A DNA stretch of 45,397 bases from NCBI GenBank assembly GCA_015499985.1, contig JAAAUF010000152.1, forward strand, positions 11,799 through 57,195, written 5' to 3'. Source of the stretch: Haplosporangium gracile. Its lineage: Eukaryota > Mortierellomycota > Mortierellomycetes > Mortierellales > Mortierellaceae. Each line of letters opens with the position of its first letter. Position 1 is the first letter of the stretch. A program made the translations under genes and the position numbers. This document shows positions 1 through 11,442 of this stretch, piece after piece. The notes beneath the pieces were generated by a model, which saw nothing but the letters and a program-made list of their open reading frames with translations, was not told the DNA's origin and made no database searches.

Positions 1-633
1 GCGCTATTTTTAGGATTGAGCAATGACGATGATTGCTCAAGCTACACAATCCTTCATCTGGTGGACAAAAAAAACAACTTTGACCCGCGCAATGTCCCCA
101 AAAACTTTTGACAAAGACAAAAACGCAACGGCCATTCGACTCCGCCTCACCATCTTCCTCGCTCACTCACCTGTTCATTCACACCCTCCTCTTCTTTTAC
201 TGTTGTTGCTTTGAATAAAAATATAAAAAATTCCTTTTTTTTTTAAGTTTGTCTCCCGTTGCTTTATTCTCGGGAACGAAAACAAAAGTCTGCAACTTCA
301 CCCTCATAGGGTCACGTCACCGTCCTTTCCACTTCTATCGCTCCCAGCATCGCCTTTTTCTCGACAGTTTTCACATCCAAGGAATGTGTCTGTTGTTCTC
401 AACACCTTTTTTCTCTTGCATTTGTTTCAAGGATTTGTGTATTCAGCATTAGCGATAAAGCGATAAAGAGATAAAGAGGGCGTAAAGTCTGTATATACAA
501 AGAGCTGAAACTGTAGAAGGCGTATGCAGAGGAGATTGTAAACAAGGCCCCATAGCCACAGGAAGAACAGGTAGAAACAAAGAGAAAAAGAAAAAAAATA
601 TAACAATAATGCAATAAAAGATAGTGAAGTTGT
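1..633. other. Intergenic, no gene seen
   Basis: No convincing coding region is visible on either strand; the short open frames here are low-complexity and mostly lack an ATG. The stretch should hold the 3' UTR and downstream flank of the minus-strand gene that ends at 634. A plus-strand TTTATT near 263 (AATAAA on the minus strand) is a possible poly(A) signal. Three close GATAAAG-like repeats lie near 453-477. Confidence 0.5.
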
Positions 634-3600
634 TCAGTCCAGATGAACGCGTCCCCAACCGAGGCAACGTTCGCCGCAGCAAGAGTTGTCCCAGTATCGG
701 AGCGACGTCTTTGCTGGTCCCCCTCCTCTTTCTCTGACGATTTCAGATACAGGCGTAGTCACCGCCAAAGACTGTACTTGAGCATCAAGATCATGATTAC
801 CATCATCACGGCTTCTCTTGACGCCCTTGCCCTTGTCCTGTCGACTCGTTTCCAATACCGAATCGCGTCCTCCGATTACACCCCAAGAGTCGTTCGGTTG
901 CTGAGGTGAAAAGTCGAACTTCCTCTTCTTGCCTTTCAGATCATCATGAGCTCGCCCCTTGCCCTTCCGGTCCACAGGCGATCCGGTAGAAGTAGATCCA
1001 CCCGAAGTTGCGCCAGTGTTTTGTTTCGGGATCGATTTTAGCTTCTTTCGTAGGTGGGCTATATCCTGGTCGACACAATCACCATCTCCTTCCTCTTCCT
1101 CGTTGCTGATGTTGAGCGTCGGCAAGGCAATGATGGGTGGCGGTTCAGACAAACTCAGGTTGCCCTTCCAGTTGGCGCGACAGAGTCGATAGTGTTGATA
1201 GTTGACATACACCTCCAAAGACTCCAATGCCTTCATGTTTTTGACGGCCTGACGAAGCATCACAGGCGTCACATCATACTGCTCCGCAGGCGACAACGAC
1301 CCCATCGCCGCCTGAACTCCCTGGCTTCCCTGTTGGTTTATCGTCTGTCCCAAAGGGCGGGTCTGTCCTACAGTCGGTCGGGCCTGTCGCTGTGCTTGCT
1401 GGCGCCGGCGCTGGCGCCGCAGTCTATCAACTGCAAGTTCTCCTCGACGAAGGAACGACTCCATGTAATCCATAGACGAGTCAGAGTCCGTGTCTTCTCC
1501 ACTCGACAAGACGGCAATGTCCTCCTCAACTTCCTCATCTTCGTCCTCACCAGATTCGTCATCCACGTAGATAAACGGAGCGTAGAGTTGCAACATCGAG
1601 AATTCTGATTGACGAGGTCGCTGGGGACAAAGCAATTGAACCTTCCATGTCTTGAGACTGTTCTGAACACGCTCTTTCATTGTAGCCATCGAATCCGACG
1701 CAGGAACCTGGAAGCTACTGGTCGTCAAATGCTCCAACCGTCGTGGCACCATCTTCAGCAGTCTGTTGATATATAGCTGAATATGACAAAGCAAAGCAAA
1801 GCTAGTGTCAGCCGCCGAGTAATGTCATTCAAATTACGCCATTGAATAGCACTGAGAAAAATGCGTCTTACCATCCAGGATTTGATTTTGGAGTCAGGTT
1901 CGTCATGGATGACGCAAGGAACATGATAGGGTACTCCACGAATCTCCAGTGTTAAGAGTGACTCTGGGTACCACTGCTTCTCCTCGGTGGACAATCCAGA
2001 CCCTTCGCCACTGGTCGTCGCCATTTCATTGGGCTCTAGTGGATATGCTATCACAAGTTCCTGCAGTTGTGGTGGCACATCAAACGTTGATCCTGTGACA
2101 ATTGACTTTGATAGGTCGAGTCGCGTCAAGTTGGCTGGCCACCATGACCGAACTTCATCCTGCACTAGATCAAACCCACACCAAGGTGTTGTCGGCGACT
2201 GTGCGGCTGTCAGCTCATCCGCCTTCCAGAGGGTGATCGTGTACCGAATGTCCTTCCTGTCCAACCCGTGTCGATTCTGCTCAAAGGTTTCAATTCGCGA
2301 CTCCTGGAACCTCGGCTCATCCATCGCAAATGTAAAGTCTTGAATCTGGTCGGGGAGCTCAGGCATAAGCAGTGTCCTGCTGTAGGTCTTAGTCGTAACC
2401 CGGCGGTGGTAGAGCTCACACGACGAGCAGTAACGAAACAGGTCTCTCCACACTGGCTGTACAGCGTCGCATGGATACACATAGACAAAATGCGTCAGCC
2501 GGCTCAGAGATTTTAGCGCAATCAAGAAAGTCTCGTCCGTGAAGAGCAGTTCCGAACACAAGGTTAGAGAAGTTAGATTCGACAAGTTTTGAAAGCCGAG
2601 CTGCAAGGCGCCTCCATTGACTATATTAACAAAGCGGACAAAATTAAGAAGTAAGTAAATAATCAAAAATTTTGGTGACAGTTGGGATTAATGCATCTTC
2701 AGACAAACGTCGGCAGATGACATACTTCGAGGACATCGATTGATCCTGAGTGTCGTCAGAGTGCATGGGAGAGACAGCAGTCTATTACAAGTCGAAATAA
2801 CGATGTAAGCATCAGTGGATATCTGGAGAGTTGATAGATAGTACTGTTGAAGTGCTATCTTTATGTCTTTATGTCTTTATGTCCTCGAAACAATTAAAAC
2901 AACGTCTTACCCATTCAATCCAAAGTCCGCTGAGCTCGAAATGGAAAACTTGACAAGACCCTCGAGAGGGGTAGCGCGGAGCCAGTGATCAAGCATTGTT
3001 CCAAATTGAGCGCTGTTCATTCGATATTGCGGTGATTTCGACGTGGTATCAAATGATCCTCCTCCCGGTCGTGGGTTGGTTCCTGAGTAGCTCGATGAAA
3101 GCGTAACATCCTCCTTAGGATCCGATGACCGGCTTAGGTCCCCTTCAACAGAGAGCGAGCTGACAGAAGGCGGGAATGACCATGGGTTGGCTCTTTTCGA
3201 GACCTCGCTTCCTGCACACACCGAGCTCGATGATTCTGACGTGGATCCAGTAGTAGCTTCAGTAGTTTGATTAGGCAAAGAAAGTCGATAAAACCCTTGA
3301 ATCGGCACTGCGGTTTGCTTAACCAATCTTCGACGTTCATTTTGTTCCTGTTAAATTTAATGGCGTGGTGATTAGTTAGCCAGAATGAATATCGATACAC
3401 AACTGTGCAGTATTATCAAAACTTTGACTTACTCTTGTGGCCCTTGTGTGAATATAAGTGAACGATGGCCCCCAAGCAACTGATGTCGCCTGTGAACGAG
3501 GGGTGGTTCTGGTGGGGGTTGAGAGCGACGATGAGGACGGTATCGTTGATGACGTGGTGTGTTGTGTGGCCTGAGAGAGTCGAGCCGACCGTCTCAAAGT

Positions 3601-4884
3601 AGGTTGCTGTTGCAGCTGCTGTTGTTGCGGAGTTGATTGTTGCCGCTGCAGTGGTGATTGAAGCCGCGGCAGTTGATTGCGGCTGAGCGAGTTGCTGTAA
3701 GCGTTTCGAATCGCCAAGGAAAGATGCTGAAGACGAGCACCGCCAATTCTTCCTTGAAGAGCCGTGGTCCTTGTCAAAGCGACTGGCCTGGTCCGACGTT
3801 GCTCCTCGGCCCCCAAGAGTTTTACCATGGACTCATCTGAGCCAAGCTTGACATTTATTTCTCGGGCCATGGCCACAATGGTCTGGTTCCATGAACGACA
3901 AACAAGGCGAAGCAAAGTCCGGTCTGGGTTCAAGTACCAGTACAGAAGAGGATTGCCAATCCTAGATCCGTCACCATCGTCGGTCGCAGACATTTTTTCT
4001 CCAACCGGTTCCACGACCCATCCGAGGATCACACACAGGACCTCTGTTGGGACCTTTTCGAACAGGTTCGCGCGTGCACGAGCTCGCTCGCTGTTGTGAA
4101 AAGCAATCGAGCAGGCAATAGTCTCATCCGAAGCCTTTTTTCTCATAGGGGATCTGTTGCTAGCCTTATTGGTGTTGGTGCTGGAGCCCTGGAAGGTTGC
4201 TGAGCACGATGTGGCCCGTGACGAAGATGGAGACAAGACAGAGCTTGTCGAGCGAGTTCCTGAGCGGAAATTAGCCTCTTGTGCATACAGCTGACGAATC
4301 GTCTCGTCAGTGTCCCTTGGCTCTGATTCCCAAGACGCCAACATCGCCTCGACATTGCCTATGCTGGCCAGCAGGTCGGTGAGGGGAGGGTTGACCGACT
4401 GAGTTGGAAAGGACTGTTGGCTAACGATTTCGGTGGTGCTCTGCTGGATTGTTCCCAAGCTTGTTTGTCCGCTCGTCGTTTGGGTCAGTCGGCGGGGTGA
4501 AAAGGCTGAGTTCCTTGAGGAACTTGGAGTATTGGTCTCAGACGTTACCTCTATCCTGGTCCTTGCGCCATTACTTCGAGGCCCCGGTGTTGCAGTAAGT
4601 GACTGACGATGATTGTTCCCACCTGTGAGCCGTCCCTGCAAAGAAGAAGGGGACTGCTGGTTGCGAGGAGAGGTTGTTAAGCCTTGAGATCGTACGCGGT
4701 ACTGTGGATAAGGTAAGCTTGACGGTCTGGATGTTTGTCTTTGTCGTTGTTGGCGTTGTTGTGGTGGTGAGGTAGGGGCGGGGATGTCGATTGTGAAGGT
4801 TGCTTCTGTTGGTGGTATTGGTTGTGAATGCGAAGTAGCTGTTGTGCGAACAGACGCAGCAGATGCCCTTGCGCCTTTTGTCAT
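634..4884 (-). CDS. Five-exon F-box/LRR protein, about 1278 aa
   Basis: Model: complement(join(634..1776, 1872..2620, 2726..2781, 2911..3347, 3433..4884)). All introns have GTAAG or GTATG donors and AG acceptors (95, 105, 129, 85 nt), and the phases match throughout. The start is the first ATG of the open frame (4884), with ACC before it. Residues 1-270 are Ser/Thr/Gln-rich and probably disordered. An F-box lies at about 273-346 (LFEKVPTEVL, then LLRLVCRSWNQ), its helices separated by an insert of about 25 residues. Irregular LRRs run from exon 3 through exon 4 (LTTLRI, LSNLTSLTL). The C-terminal exon has an acidic Asp/Glu/Ser cluster near 965-994 and a basic KGKKRKFD patch near 1180 that could be a nuclear signal. 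The F-box family role is an SCF ubiquitin-ligase receptor; the target is unknown. The smallest exon (2726-2781) is the least certain and could extend to 2874. This gene is unlike the single-exon F-box genes downstream. Confidence 0.75.
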
Positions 4885-5724
4885 GGTTGTAGCTGTCTGT
4901 CTCTCTGCAAATGGGTTGATGTCTCGACGGCAGTGATTGCTGAATGCTTGTTTCAGAGAGAAGAGTATTGAAACTTTTCCGTAGGATGCTTGTTGTGGAA
5001 ATGTGCAGAGACGGGAGAAACGAAACGAGGTCAAACGAACTGAAAGGGCGAGGGGTTACGGCACAAAGAGCGAATGATGATGAAAACCAGTCACCATTGA
5101 ACAGTCTCAGAAGCCACGGTCAAGCTTCCCCAACAGGCTCCAGCTCAGCCTTCTTCATGTACTGGCACTTCACAGCAGGCGGAATAAGGTGTTGTCCCCT
5201 GATATTTCGAAGACTCTTCAGGTCTTCGAGGTCAGGGCCAAAATGCAAGGTTTGATTGTTAGTAGAGCTGGCGCATTTCATGGGATCCTACCATCCAATA
5301 AATACTGTGGCCGCCTCACAAACCAATTTAAACTCTGTACCCTTTCTTCCACACCGTATAGTCCACGCGTGTCTGTCTGCCTTCCCCCTATCACTCTTAT
5401 TTTTTCCTTTCTTTTCTTTCTTATCCCACACCTACCTCTTCTTCCTCCACTTCTTTTCCTCTCAGTCGATTTCTCTGCTTGCCCGAGCTGGTCTGCATTT
5501 TCGCCTTGTAACTGCCTACGAAAGACATGGACTCCATCATGCGCATAGATAAACGAACGAACGAGATCTGAACCCCTGTCTTTTACCGCAAGCCCCACTT
5601 TATCGACCAATAACAAGTCCTCCCAGAATCTAGCCTTGCCCTGCTAGCTCTGTCCAGAAACATTTATCACATCCAATTGTTGTGCTCCGTGGGCAACTTT
5701 TGGACTGTTGTCTCGCACTGTCTC
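4885..5724. other. Intergenic: upstream region of the minus-strand gene
   Basis: This should contain the promoter and 5' leader of the minus-strand F-box gene starting at 4884. It includes a C/T-rich tract at about 5395-5465. The open frames present are low-complexity or start at non-ATG codons, and none resembles the families in the window. Confidence 0.4.
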
Positions 5725-6725
5725 CCAACTTTTTGGACGCTGCCCCTCCCTGCCTGGCGCCGCCGAGTCTTCCATTTATTATTCAGTGACATTTCCGCCC
5801 ATGGATTGCCTCACGACATTGCAGAATCAAAAAATGTCCATGAACAACGTCTACAACCCCCCTGGTCTGCCAAACAGCTCGATGGCACGCTCCTGGAGCA
5901 ATTTTGCAGTTGAATCGGTATCTCACCCATCTCGATCTCGAAATCTTGCACATCCACGATCCTCACGACACTGTCTTGTTGGATAGCACGGTCGCCAAGC
6001 TAGACAACCTGCGGGTTCTTCATCGCAAGACTATTACCCAGCAGCCATAACGATCCTGTCGCTCTACCAGTCTTACTTAACTATCCATTGAGGGCCAATT
6101 CGGTCCATCATGATCTGAATAGAGCGCCGGCATGGTTAGCAAGAGCAGTTTTTGACTGGAGAAGAACTGACAGGACAACGGATGAGCGACATGAGGATAA
6201 TTTCGACTCATTTCGCACGATGATAGAATATTCTCCAATCTCACGCGCTTGGAGCTGCTATGACCAAGGGACGAGGATGACATGGATTAAATTACCCAAC
6301 TTGTTAGCACACGCTGTCCCCTCCTGCAGCGCCTCCAGTAACGGCTCTGGGGCTTCAACAACCTTGAATAGCAGGAAGCGACGATCTTTGCTGTTGCCTA
6401 GTTAATCTGGAGAACTTGATCTTGACAGCTATGGAACCCTTCGATTACTGGAGATACGATTATTTCGGCGACAATGAGGTCGAACTCTGCAAATTTGCGT
6501 CCCAGGCATGACAAATTTGTATGACTCGGAGAGTGGGTAGCAGGGTGTCTGTCGTTGCTGTCGGGCCTCTCAAGGTTGACGACACTCCAGGGCTGCTTTG
6601 ACAAGCGGACTAAGCGCCAGTTTCGGACGATCGGACACTTGGAGACTTCCTGGATAGCTGAGTGGGGGCTGAGGTTGTCGAACACCGGCTTTTCTATCCC
6701 CAGCCGATGCAGGCTGTTCAAGGAT
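5725..6725 (+). pseudogene. Decayed family-1 F-box/LRR copy
   Basis: Pieces of the family-1 protein appear in the expected order but in shifting frames. At about 5787-5830 is the conserved FPPM-x-x-L motif (VTFPPMDCLTTLQ). At about 5905-6050 is an LRR piece (RYLTHLDLEILHIHD, then KLDNLRVLHRK) aligning with the 'hydrophobic-DD-NNEQD' segment of gene B. At about 6205-6400 is IFSNLTRLELL followed by ITQLVSTRCPLLQRL, with several in-frame stops. At about 6535-6690 is the C-terminal block (LLSGLSRLTTLQG, then SWIAEW). No F-box or start codon remains. It lies just upstream of intact gene A in the same orientation, as expected for an old tandem duplicate. Reading it as one relic rather than two overlapping ones is inference. 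Confidence 0.65.
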
Positions 6726-6887
6726 GAGGTTTTTTTTTTTTTTTACGGAAAGATCCTACTTTTTTAGTTATTGTTGAACTATTGGCTCACAGTAAAGATG
6801 TTTCGCCATCAAAGCGGAGTTCCGTCAGCTTTGCCACCAGGAAACGCATTAAAAAAGTGCGGCGTGTCTGGCGACGCACCATGCGTT

Positions 6888-6893
6888 TATAAA
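6888..6893 (+). promoter_or_regulatory. TATA box of gene A
   Basis: TATAAA lies 61 bp upstream of the chosen ATG at 6954, within a GTGCGGCG/ACGCACC-rich stretch and followed by a C/T-rich leader. The spacing suits a core promoter with a short 5' UTR. Confidence 0.55.
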
Positions 6894-6953
6894 GTGCGTT
6901 GTTTTCATTACCCCCCTCTCATTCCTTTTTTCTCTTTACTACATCCCTCCGCC

Positions 6954-8759
6954 ATGATCTCGCCAACAACCCAGTTCTTCTCGATCCCGGAACTTTTCCA
7001 AACCCTCGAGCCCATGCTGTCGAACCCATCCATCGTTGCACTTGCACGCGTCAATCGGAGGCTAAATGAGATCTACACTCCTCTCATCTACGAAACGATC
7101 TCCATCCAACCAAAACTCACAAAGAACGTCTTCGACTCTTTCGACTCCCTTGACAAAAGCTTTCGATATATACGCAAGATGACGCTTGATGGGGTCTTCT
7201 GCGGCCCATACTCCAAGAGCCTCAAGTCATTCGAAGAACAACACCAAACCGGACAACCCGACAGTCCACTCATCGACACCCACCAGCTGCTCCCTTCCTC
7301 GCCGCGGATGAACAACTTGACGCAACTTCAGTGCTACAGGTCATATTCAGGACAAGCCGACGCGACTTTTAATCATGACTACTACAGCGGCAATTACCTG
7401 ATTCACCTCTGTCACGTCCTACGATTTTGCCCTCGACTCGTCGATTTATCCATGCACGACGTCCCGATTCACAACGAGCAGGACGTTCTTCTCATCGCCA
7501 GGGCGATATCGGGATTAGACTCGTTGAGAGCCGTACACTTGGACCTTCGTTTCTGTAATAGGAGGGACTTCGAGGGAGAAGTCTTCTCACCCATCTTTTT
7601 CGCACTTCCCAGCGGAATAGAGACTTTGGGCCTCGAACTGCAGAAACAAAAGCCGTCAGATACGCAGCCAACGACGACGGCCCTTGAAGTGACAGTGGAG
7701 CAGCTGAGAAGGCGACAGGAGCCACTCTGTAAGCTGACGAGCTGGCGGGGGTTGGAAACAGCAAAACACGACCTACAGACGATCACCGCCTTGTTGAGCC
7801 GCTGCCCGGAGCTCGAGCGACTACACGTGCCCGAATACCTCTCCGATGCAGATATACCGGAAATCGCCAATGTTATCACGACCTCTTGTCCCAAGTTGAA
7901 ATACATCCATCACTCATACAGTGGACAGGACCCCCTTGCGGTCATGTTGATTACCCTTATTACCACCATGGCCCAGGACACACTAGTAACACTTGATTAC
8001 AATGGAGCAGAGGACGACGAACATCGACTCGGGTCTTCCTTCGAGCGACACTTTGGTTCTCTCAAGAGCGTTATTATGCGGGTGTGTTATCACATGGAGA
8101 GCGCGACCATTCAGACCATTCTTGTTGGTTGTCGGGAGCTGGAGGAGCTGATCATGGAAGGCGGGTATGATCCGTGTGAGATACGATTGGCAGATGCTGT
8201 TGCTCAGCAGTGGGCCTCTACTAAGATTCGACGACTGGCCATCGAGATCAACATTGGCAACGTTGCAGAGCTCAAGAAGGAGACGTTCTATTCACGACCA
8301 CTGCCAATCGTTTTCACTGATGCGGAGGCGGCTCGAATACGACAGCTGAAAAGGTTATACCAGCAACTTGGGTCACTGCTCGAACTGGAGTACTTAGACC
8401 TGAGGATCGCGATCACTGGGAGAGCGATGGATGGCCACGGCAACTACCTGGACTATTGCTATCGCAATTTTTCTTTTCCGGGATTGATGGCGCTTGCTGA
8501 TGAGGAGACGGGGCGTCCAGGATATTTGCATTTGTTGGCTGGGCTGAAGAACTTGAAGACGCTCAAGGGCTCTTTCTATGCGGACACCGAGGAGACCAAG
8601 CTGACGATTGATCAGGATGTGTGCACCTGGATCCACCAGCACTGGCCTCGTCTTCAGAATGTTGCATTCTTCCCTCGAGGAATCGCCCTAGCAGCACCTT
8701 TTCAGTGGCTTGTAGACCAGCGCGCCAACAGCCAAATACCTCTGACCTTGTTCGAATAA
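6954..8759 (+). CDS. Family-1 F-box/LRR protein (gene A), 601 aa
   Basis: An intact single-exon gene. The open frame extends further upstream, but the ATG at 6954 is chosen because it follows a TATA box and a pyrimidine-rich leader, and because it puts the F-box at the same distance from the N-terminus as in the paralogs. Residues 7-51 form an F-box-like segment (FFSIPELFQ, then a VNRRLNEIYTPLIYETI helix). Irregular LRRs fill roughly 150-450, including CPELERLHVPEYL and SCPKLKYIHH. The C-terminal block at about 500-582 (FPGLMAL, GRPGYLHLLAGLKNLKTL, then WIHQHWPRL) is the family hallmark. By family knowledge it would be a substrate receptor of an SCF ubiquitin ligase; the substrate is unknown. 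It ends in overlapping AATAAA signals. The F-box is divergent, so Skp1 binding is an inference. Confidence 0.85.
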   Translation: MISPTTQFFSIPELFQTLEPMLSNPSIVALARVNRRLNEIYTPLIYETISIQPKLTKNVFDSFDSLDKSFRYIRKMTLDGVFCGPYSKSLKSFEEQHQTGQPDSPLIDTHQLLPSSPRMNNLTQLQCYRSYSGQADATFNHDYYSGNYLIHLCHVLRFCPRLVDLSMHDVPIHNEQDVLLIARAISGLDSLRAVHLDLRFCNRRDFEGEVFSPIFFALPSGIETLGLELQKQKPSDTQPTTTALEVTVEQLRRRQEPLCKLTSWRGLETAKHDLQTITALLSRCPELERLHVPEYLSDADIPEIANVITTSCPKLKYIHHSYSGQDPLAVMLITLITTMAQDTLVTLDYNGAEDDEHRLGSSFERHFGSLKSVIMRVCYHMESATIQTILVGCRELEELIMEGGYDPCEIRLADAVAQQWASTKIRRLAIEINIGNVAELKKETFYSRPLPIVFTDAEAARIRQLKRLYQQLGSLLELEYLDLRIAITGRAMDGHGNYLDYCYRNFSFPGLMALADEETGRPGYLHLLAGLKNLKTLKGSFYADTEETKLTIDQDVCTWIHQHWPRLQNVAFFPRGIALAAPFQWLVDQRANSQIPLTLFE

Positions 8760-8764
8760 ATAAA
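8755..8764 (+). terminator. Overlapping poly(A) signals of gene A
   Basis: Two overlapping AATAAA hexamers (8755-8760 and 8759-8764) coincide with the TAA stop at 8757-8759, so the stop codon lies inside the first signal. This implies a very short 3' UTR. Confidence 0.5.
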
Positions 8765-9210
8765 CATGCATTTATGGTGGAGTTCTTTCCAATGAATGAT
8801 AAGAGAGGGAAAAAAAAATAAGAAAAGCTGCAACACATGGTGTTCGTTTGATGATCACGACGCGTTCAACTAGTGTGAAAAGAAGAGGAATGTATTCAAG
8901 AAAGATTGATGTTCATTTTTTTTCTCGCTTTGTAAAGGAAGGAAGGAAAGAGAGAGAGACGAAAGAAGTAAGGGGACAAGGGGGGAAAAAAAGAAAGAGA
9001 TGGTATCATTAAAAATAAGAAGGCAATCAATGGAACTTGGGACACTTCACCGATAAATGGTGCCCCCTCTTTCGCTTTTTTTTAAAAAAAAGAGATTGGT
9101 GGTCAATGAAAGGCCGATCTCCATCCAAACACCATCACACTCTCTGACCTTCCTGGTACCTTGATGTTGATTGTGATCACTTCGCCCGTAACGGATAACT
9201 ACATTTGTGT
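8765..9210. other. Intergenic, no gene seen
   Basis: A/G-rich stretches (GGAAGGAAAGAGAGAGAGA at about 8938-8956) and homopolymer runs. No coding similarity to the neighbouring families was found before about 9211. Confidence 0.4.
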
Positions 9211-9480
9211 CAGTTGGAGAAATTTTATTGACAGGTCGGAGCTAAAGTCGAGCTGGAGCATTTGCAACTGGACATCATAGCATCACTTTGGTAACAAGAA
9301 CGAGGATTACCAAGAAATGAACGTTGACTTATCGTCATTCCCATTTCTTGGCATGTTATTCCCCAGGAAATAGTGGCCGGGTTACTTATCCTTGTTGGGA
9401 GAATAGACCAAACTCGGGACTTAACTTTGAGAGGTTCTTCAGCGCGGAAACGGAAGAGACGAAACTGACAATGAATTGGC
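9211..9480 (+). pseudogene. 3'-end relic of a family-1 F-box/LRR gene
   Basis: The frame starting at 9211 reads QLEKFY, a TGA stop at 9229-9231, then QVGAKVELEHLQLDII, which aligns residue for residue with the 'LYxQLGSLxELEHLxLxI' segment of genes A, D and E. After a frame change come PFLGML, WPGYLSLLG and finally SAETEETKLTMNW, matching the C-terminal block of gene A (ADTEETKLTI). Everything upstream (F-box and LRRs) is missing. The relic lies between A and B in their orientation, so it is probably the leftover end of a deleted tandem copy. Confidence 0.7.
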
Positions 9481-9755
9481 GGGGAGGTTATTTATTTTGC
9501 GGACCGCTTTTCAGCATTGATCGCTGCCGAACTTTATCTTCCTGGGAAAAAGCTTCCACGACAGTTTGAAAATGCGATATTTGCCTTTCACCGATTTACT
9601 TGTTTACTTGAACAATAAAATGACGCCACCAATTTAGTGCTGAGTGACGTGCTATTTGCAGGATTTGCTCAACTGTCAATCCTTTCTGTCGATCCTCATT
9701 CAGCAACGTTCTTTGCTTGATCGTCCATCGACTCAATCGATCCTTCCCACCAGTC

Positions 9756-11434
9756 ATGGAATCACCAGGCGCTCAGTTCTTCTCGAGCCTCGAGTTGCTC
9801 GCGATGGTCGGAACATGTCAACAACGTCCCACGCCCGTCTTCTGACAGTGAACGGGGCCGTCTATGATGTCTTCACGCCTCTCCTCTACCACACGCTCGA
9901 CCAGCGACAAACCGAACGAATTTTATCCGCGCCTACCACCGCCTTTGCTGGACTGTTCAATAATGCCCAACACGTCCGGTCGATCTCAATGTCTGGCGAG
10001 TTCTGTGTCCGTCTCGTCAATGGCTTTATCACCCACAGCAACAACAGCAACAACTCCTCAACCTCAGCGGCTCTCAGTATGCCTGAATGGGTTGGTCTGC
10101 TGGGACCATTTGGTAACGACGTCCAAAACTCAGTTCCGCTGTTGCCTTTTCCCTACTTGACCAGTCTTACCTGCAAGACAAAGCTGGACTCTTACCCCGC
10201 ACCGTCTCGTGCTCTCATGGAAAACTACAACAACGGAATCTTTCTCGCCCAGATCGCTGTTGTTATTCGTTTCAGTCCGCATCTCGCTCGTCTGGATCTG
10301 GACGATATCCGCATCAACAACGAGCAGGACCTTGATTTTTTTTCCGCCATCATCGCCAGATCGACCAACCTCGAGACCATCAAGCTGGTACTGTCCACCC
10401 CTGACAAGGAATTGCAGGACAAGATCATCCCCAAGATCTTCTTTTATTGCCCATCATGCCTCAAGACCTTAGATATTTCGCTGAGAAAATTAAGGGAGGC
10501 TACCGCGTCGACGTCGTCTTCGATCTTTGCCGAAATGAAGGGTACGCCGGCGAGGCGGCAGGATCCGCTCCTCCAGCTCACAACACTGAAGATCTGGTAC
10601 GACTATGGATTCGAGGGTGATATTTTGTGCTCCATTTTCGACCACTGTACACAGATCACAACTCTGGATGTGCCCTACATTCGACAACATCAGGATGTCG
10701 GTCGCGTCGGACAGCATATCGCCACGACCTGCACTAGACTAAAAGAGCTCACAGCCAGTCTTGAGGGCCATTTTGGTAGTATATATGCATACGATCGGCT
10801 TGAGTGGACTGAGCAACTGGGTGCTGTCATCATGAACGCCATGCCACAGGACCAACTTTTGTCAATTTCCTTTTCTGGACGCGAGCTCGTTGGCGGTGAG
10901 CTGAATTCAGCTCTTCTCCGACACAGCAGCTCCTTAACCACGATCAAGTTTCATGAGTGTAGGTATTTTGACGAAGAGGACATCAGGACTATTCTTCAGC
11001 GGTGTTCAGCCTTGGAAGTCTTTGAGATCACGGCTATTACCGCACGGAATATCGTGATTGGTGCCCGGGATCTGGCAACATGCGTGTGGGGATCGAATGC
11101 GATCCGGCGCCTTCAGCTTGTGGTGTCGTTTGGTTCCATCAGTGAGATGAAGGCCATGCGCAGGTCTGCTGAAGATCCGTCGGAGAGTGTGATCACAGAG
11201 AAGCAAAAGAACGGGAATACGGCACTGGGGCTGTTGTACCGCAAGATTAGGACGTTGGTGGAGTTGGAGTATGTGGAGCTGGACGTTTATTTACATGACG
11301 ATGGACCGAACCCAAAGTGGCCAGTTTTTTCAGGTCCTGGGTACCTGATGGGTGGTGAAGTCAAGACTGGCGCGCCTTTCAAGTTTGTTCGTGTTAATTG
11401 GGAGGAATGGTGTAGATCGGCCTATTCGCTTTGA
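9756..11434 (+). pseudogene. Family-1 F-box/LRR gene B, frameshift in the F-box
   Basis: The ancestral start appears to be ATG 9756, which reads GAQFFSSLELLAMVG, the first F-box helix, but that frame stops at about 9843. The rest of the F-box and the whole LRR part lie in another frame, which is open from 9644 to 11434 (internal ATG at 9815, then LLTVNGAVYDVFTPLLYHTL). A one-base-class indel between about 9795 and 9830 separates them; no plausible intron fits, since the only GT-AG pair is 44 nt with a GTCGG donor. Initiation at 9815 would give 539 aa without the first F-box helix. The LRRs are otherwise intact. The C-terminus departs from the family (GPGYLMGGEVKTGAP, then WEEWCRSAYSL) and resembles gene C. 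It could be a very young pseudogene, a gene using the internal start, or an assembly error. Confidence 0.7.
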
Positions 11435-11436
11435 AA

Positions 11437-11442
11437 AATAAA
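11437..11442 (+). terminator. Poly(A) signal of gene B
   Basis: AATAAA begins 3 bp after the stop of the long frame at 11434. Its retention fits a locus that still made, or recently made, a transcript. Confidence 0.45.

Noticed and set aside
449..682. 77-codon minus-strand frame near the left edge
   Set aside because: It overlaps the end of the five-exon gene in another frame and is otherwise low-complexity.
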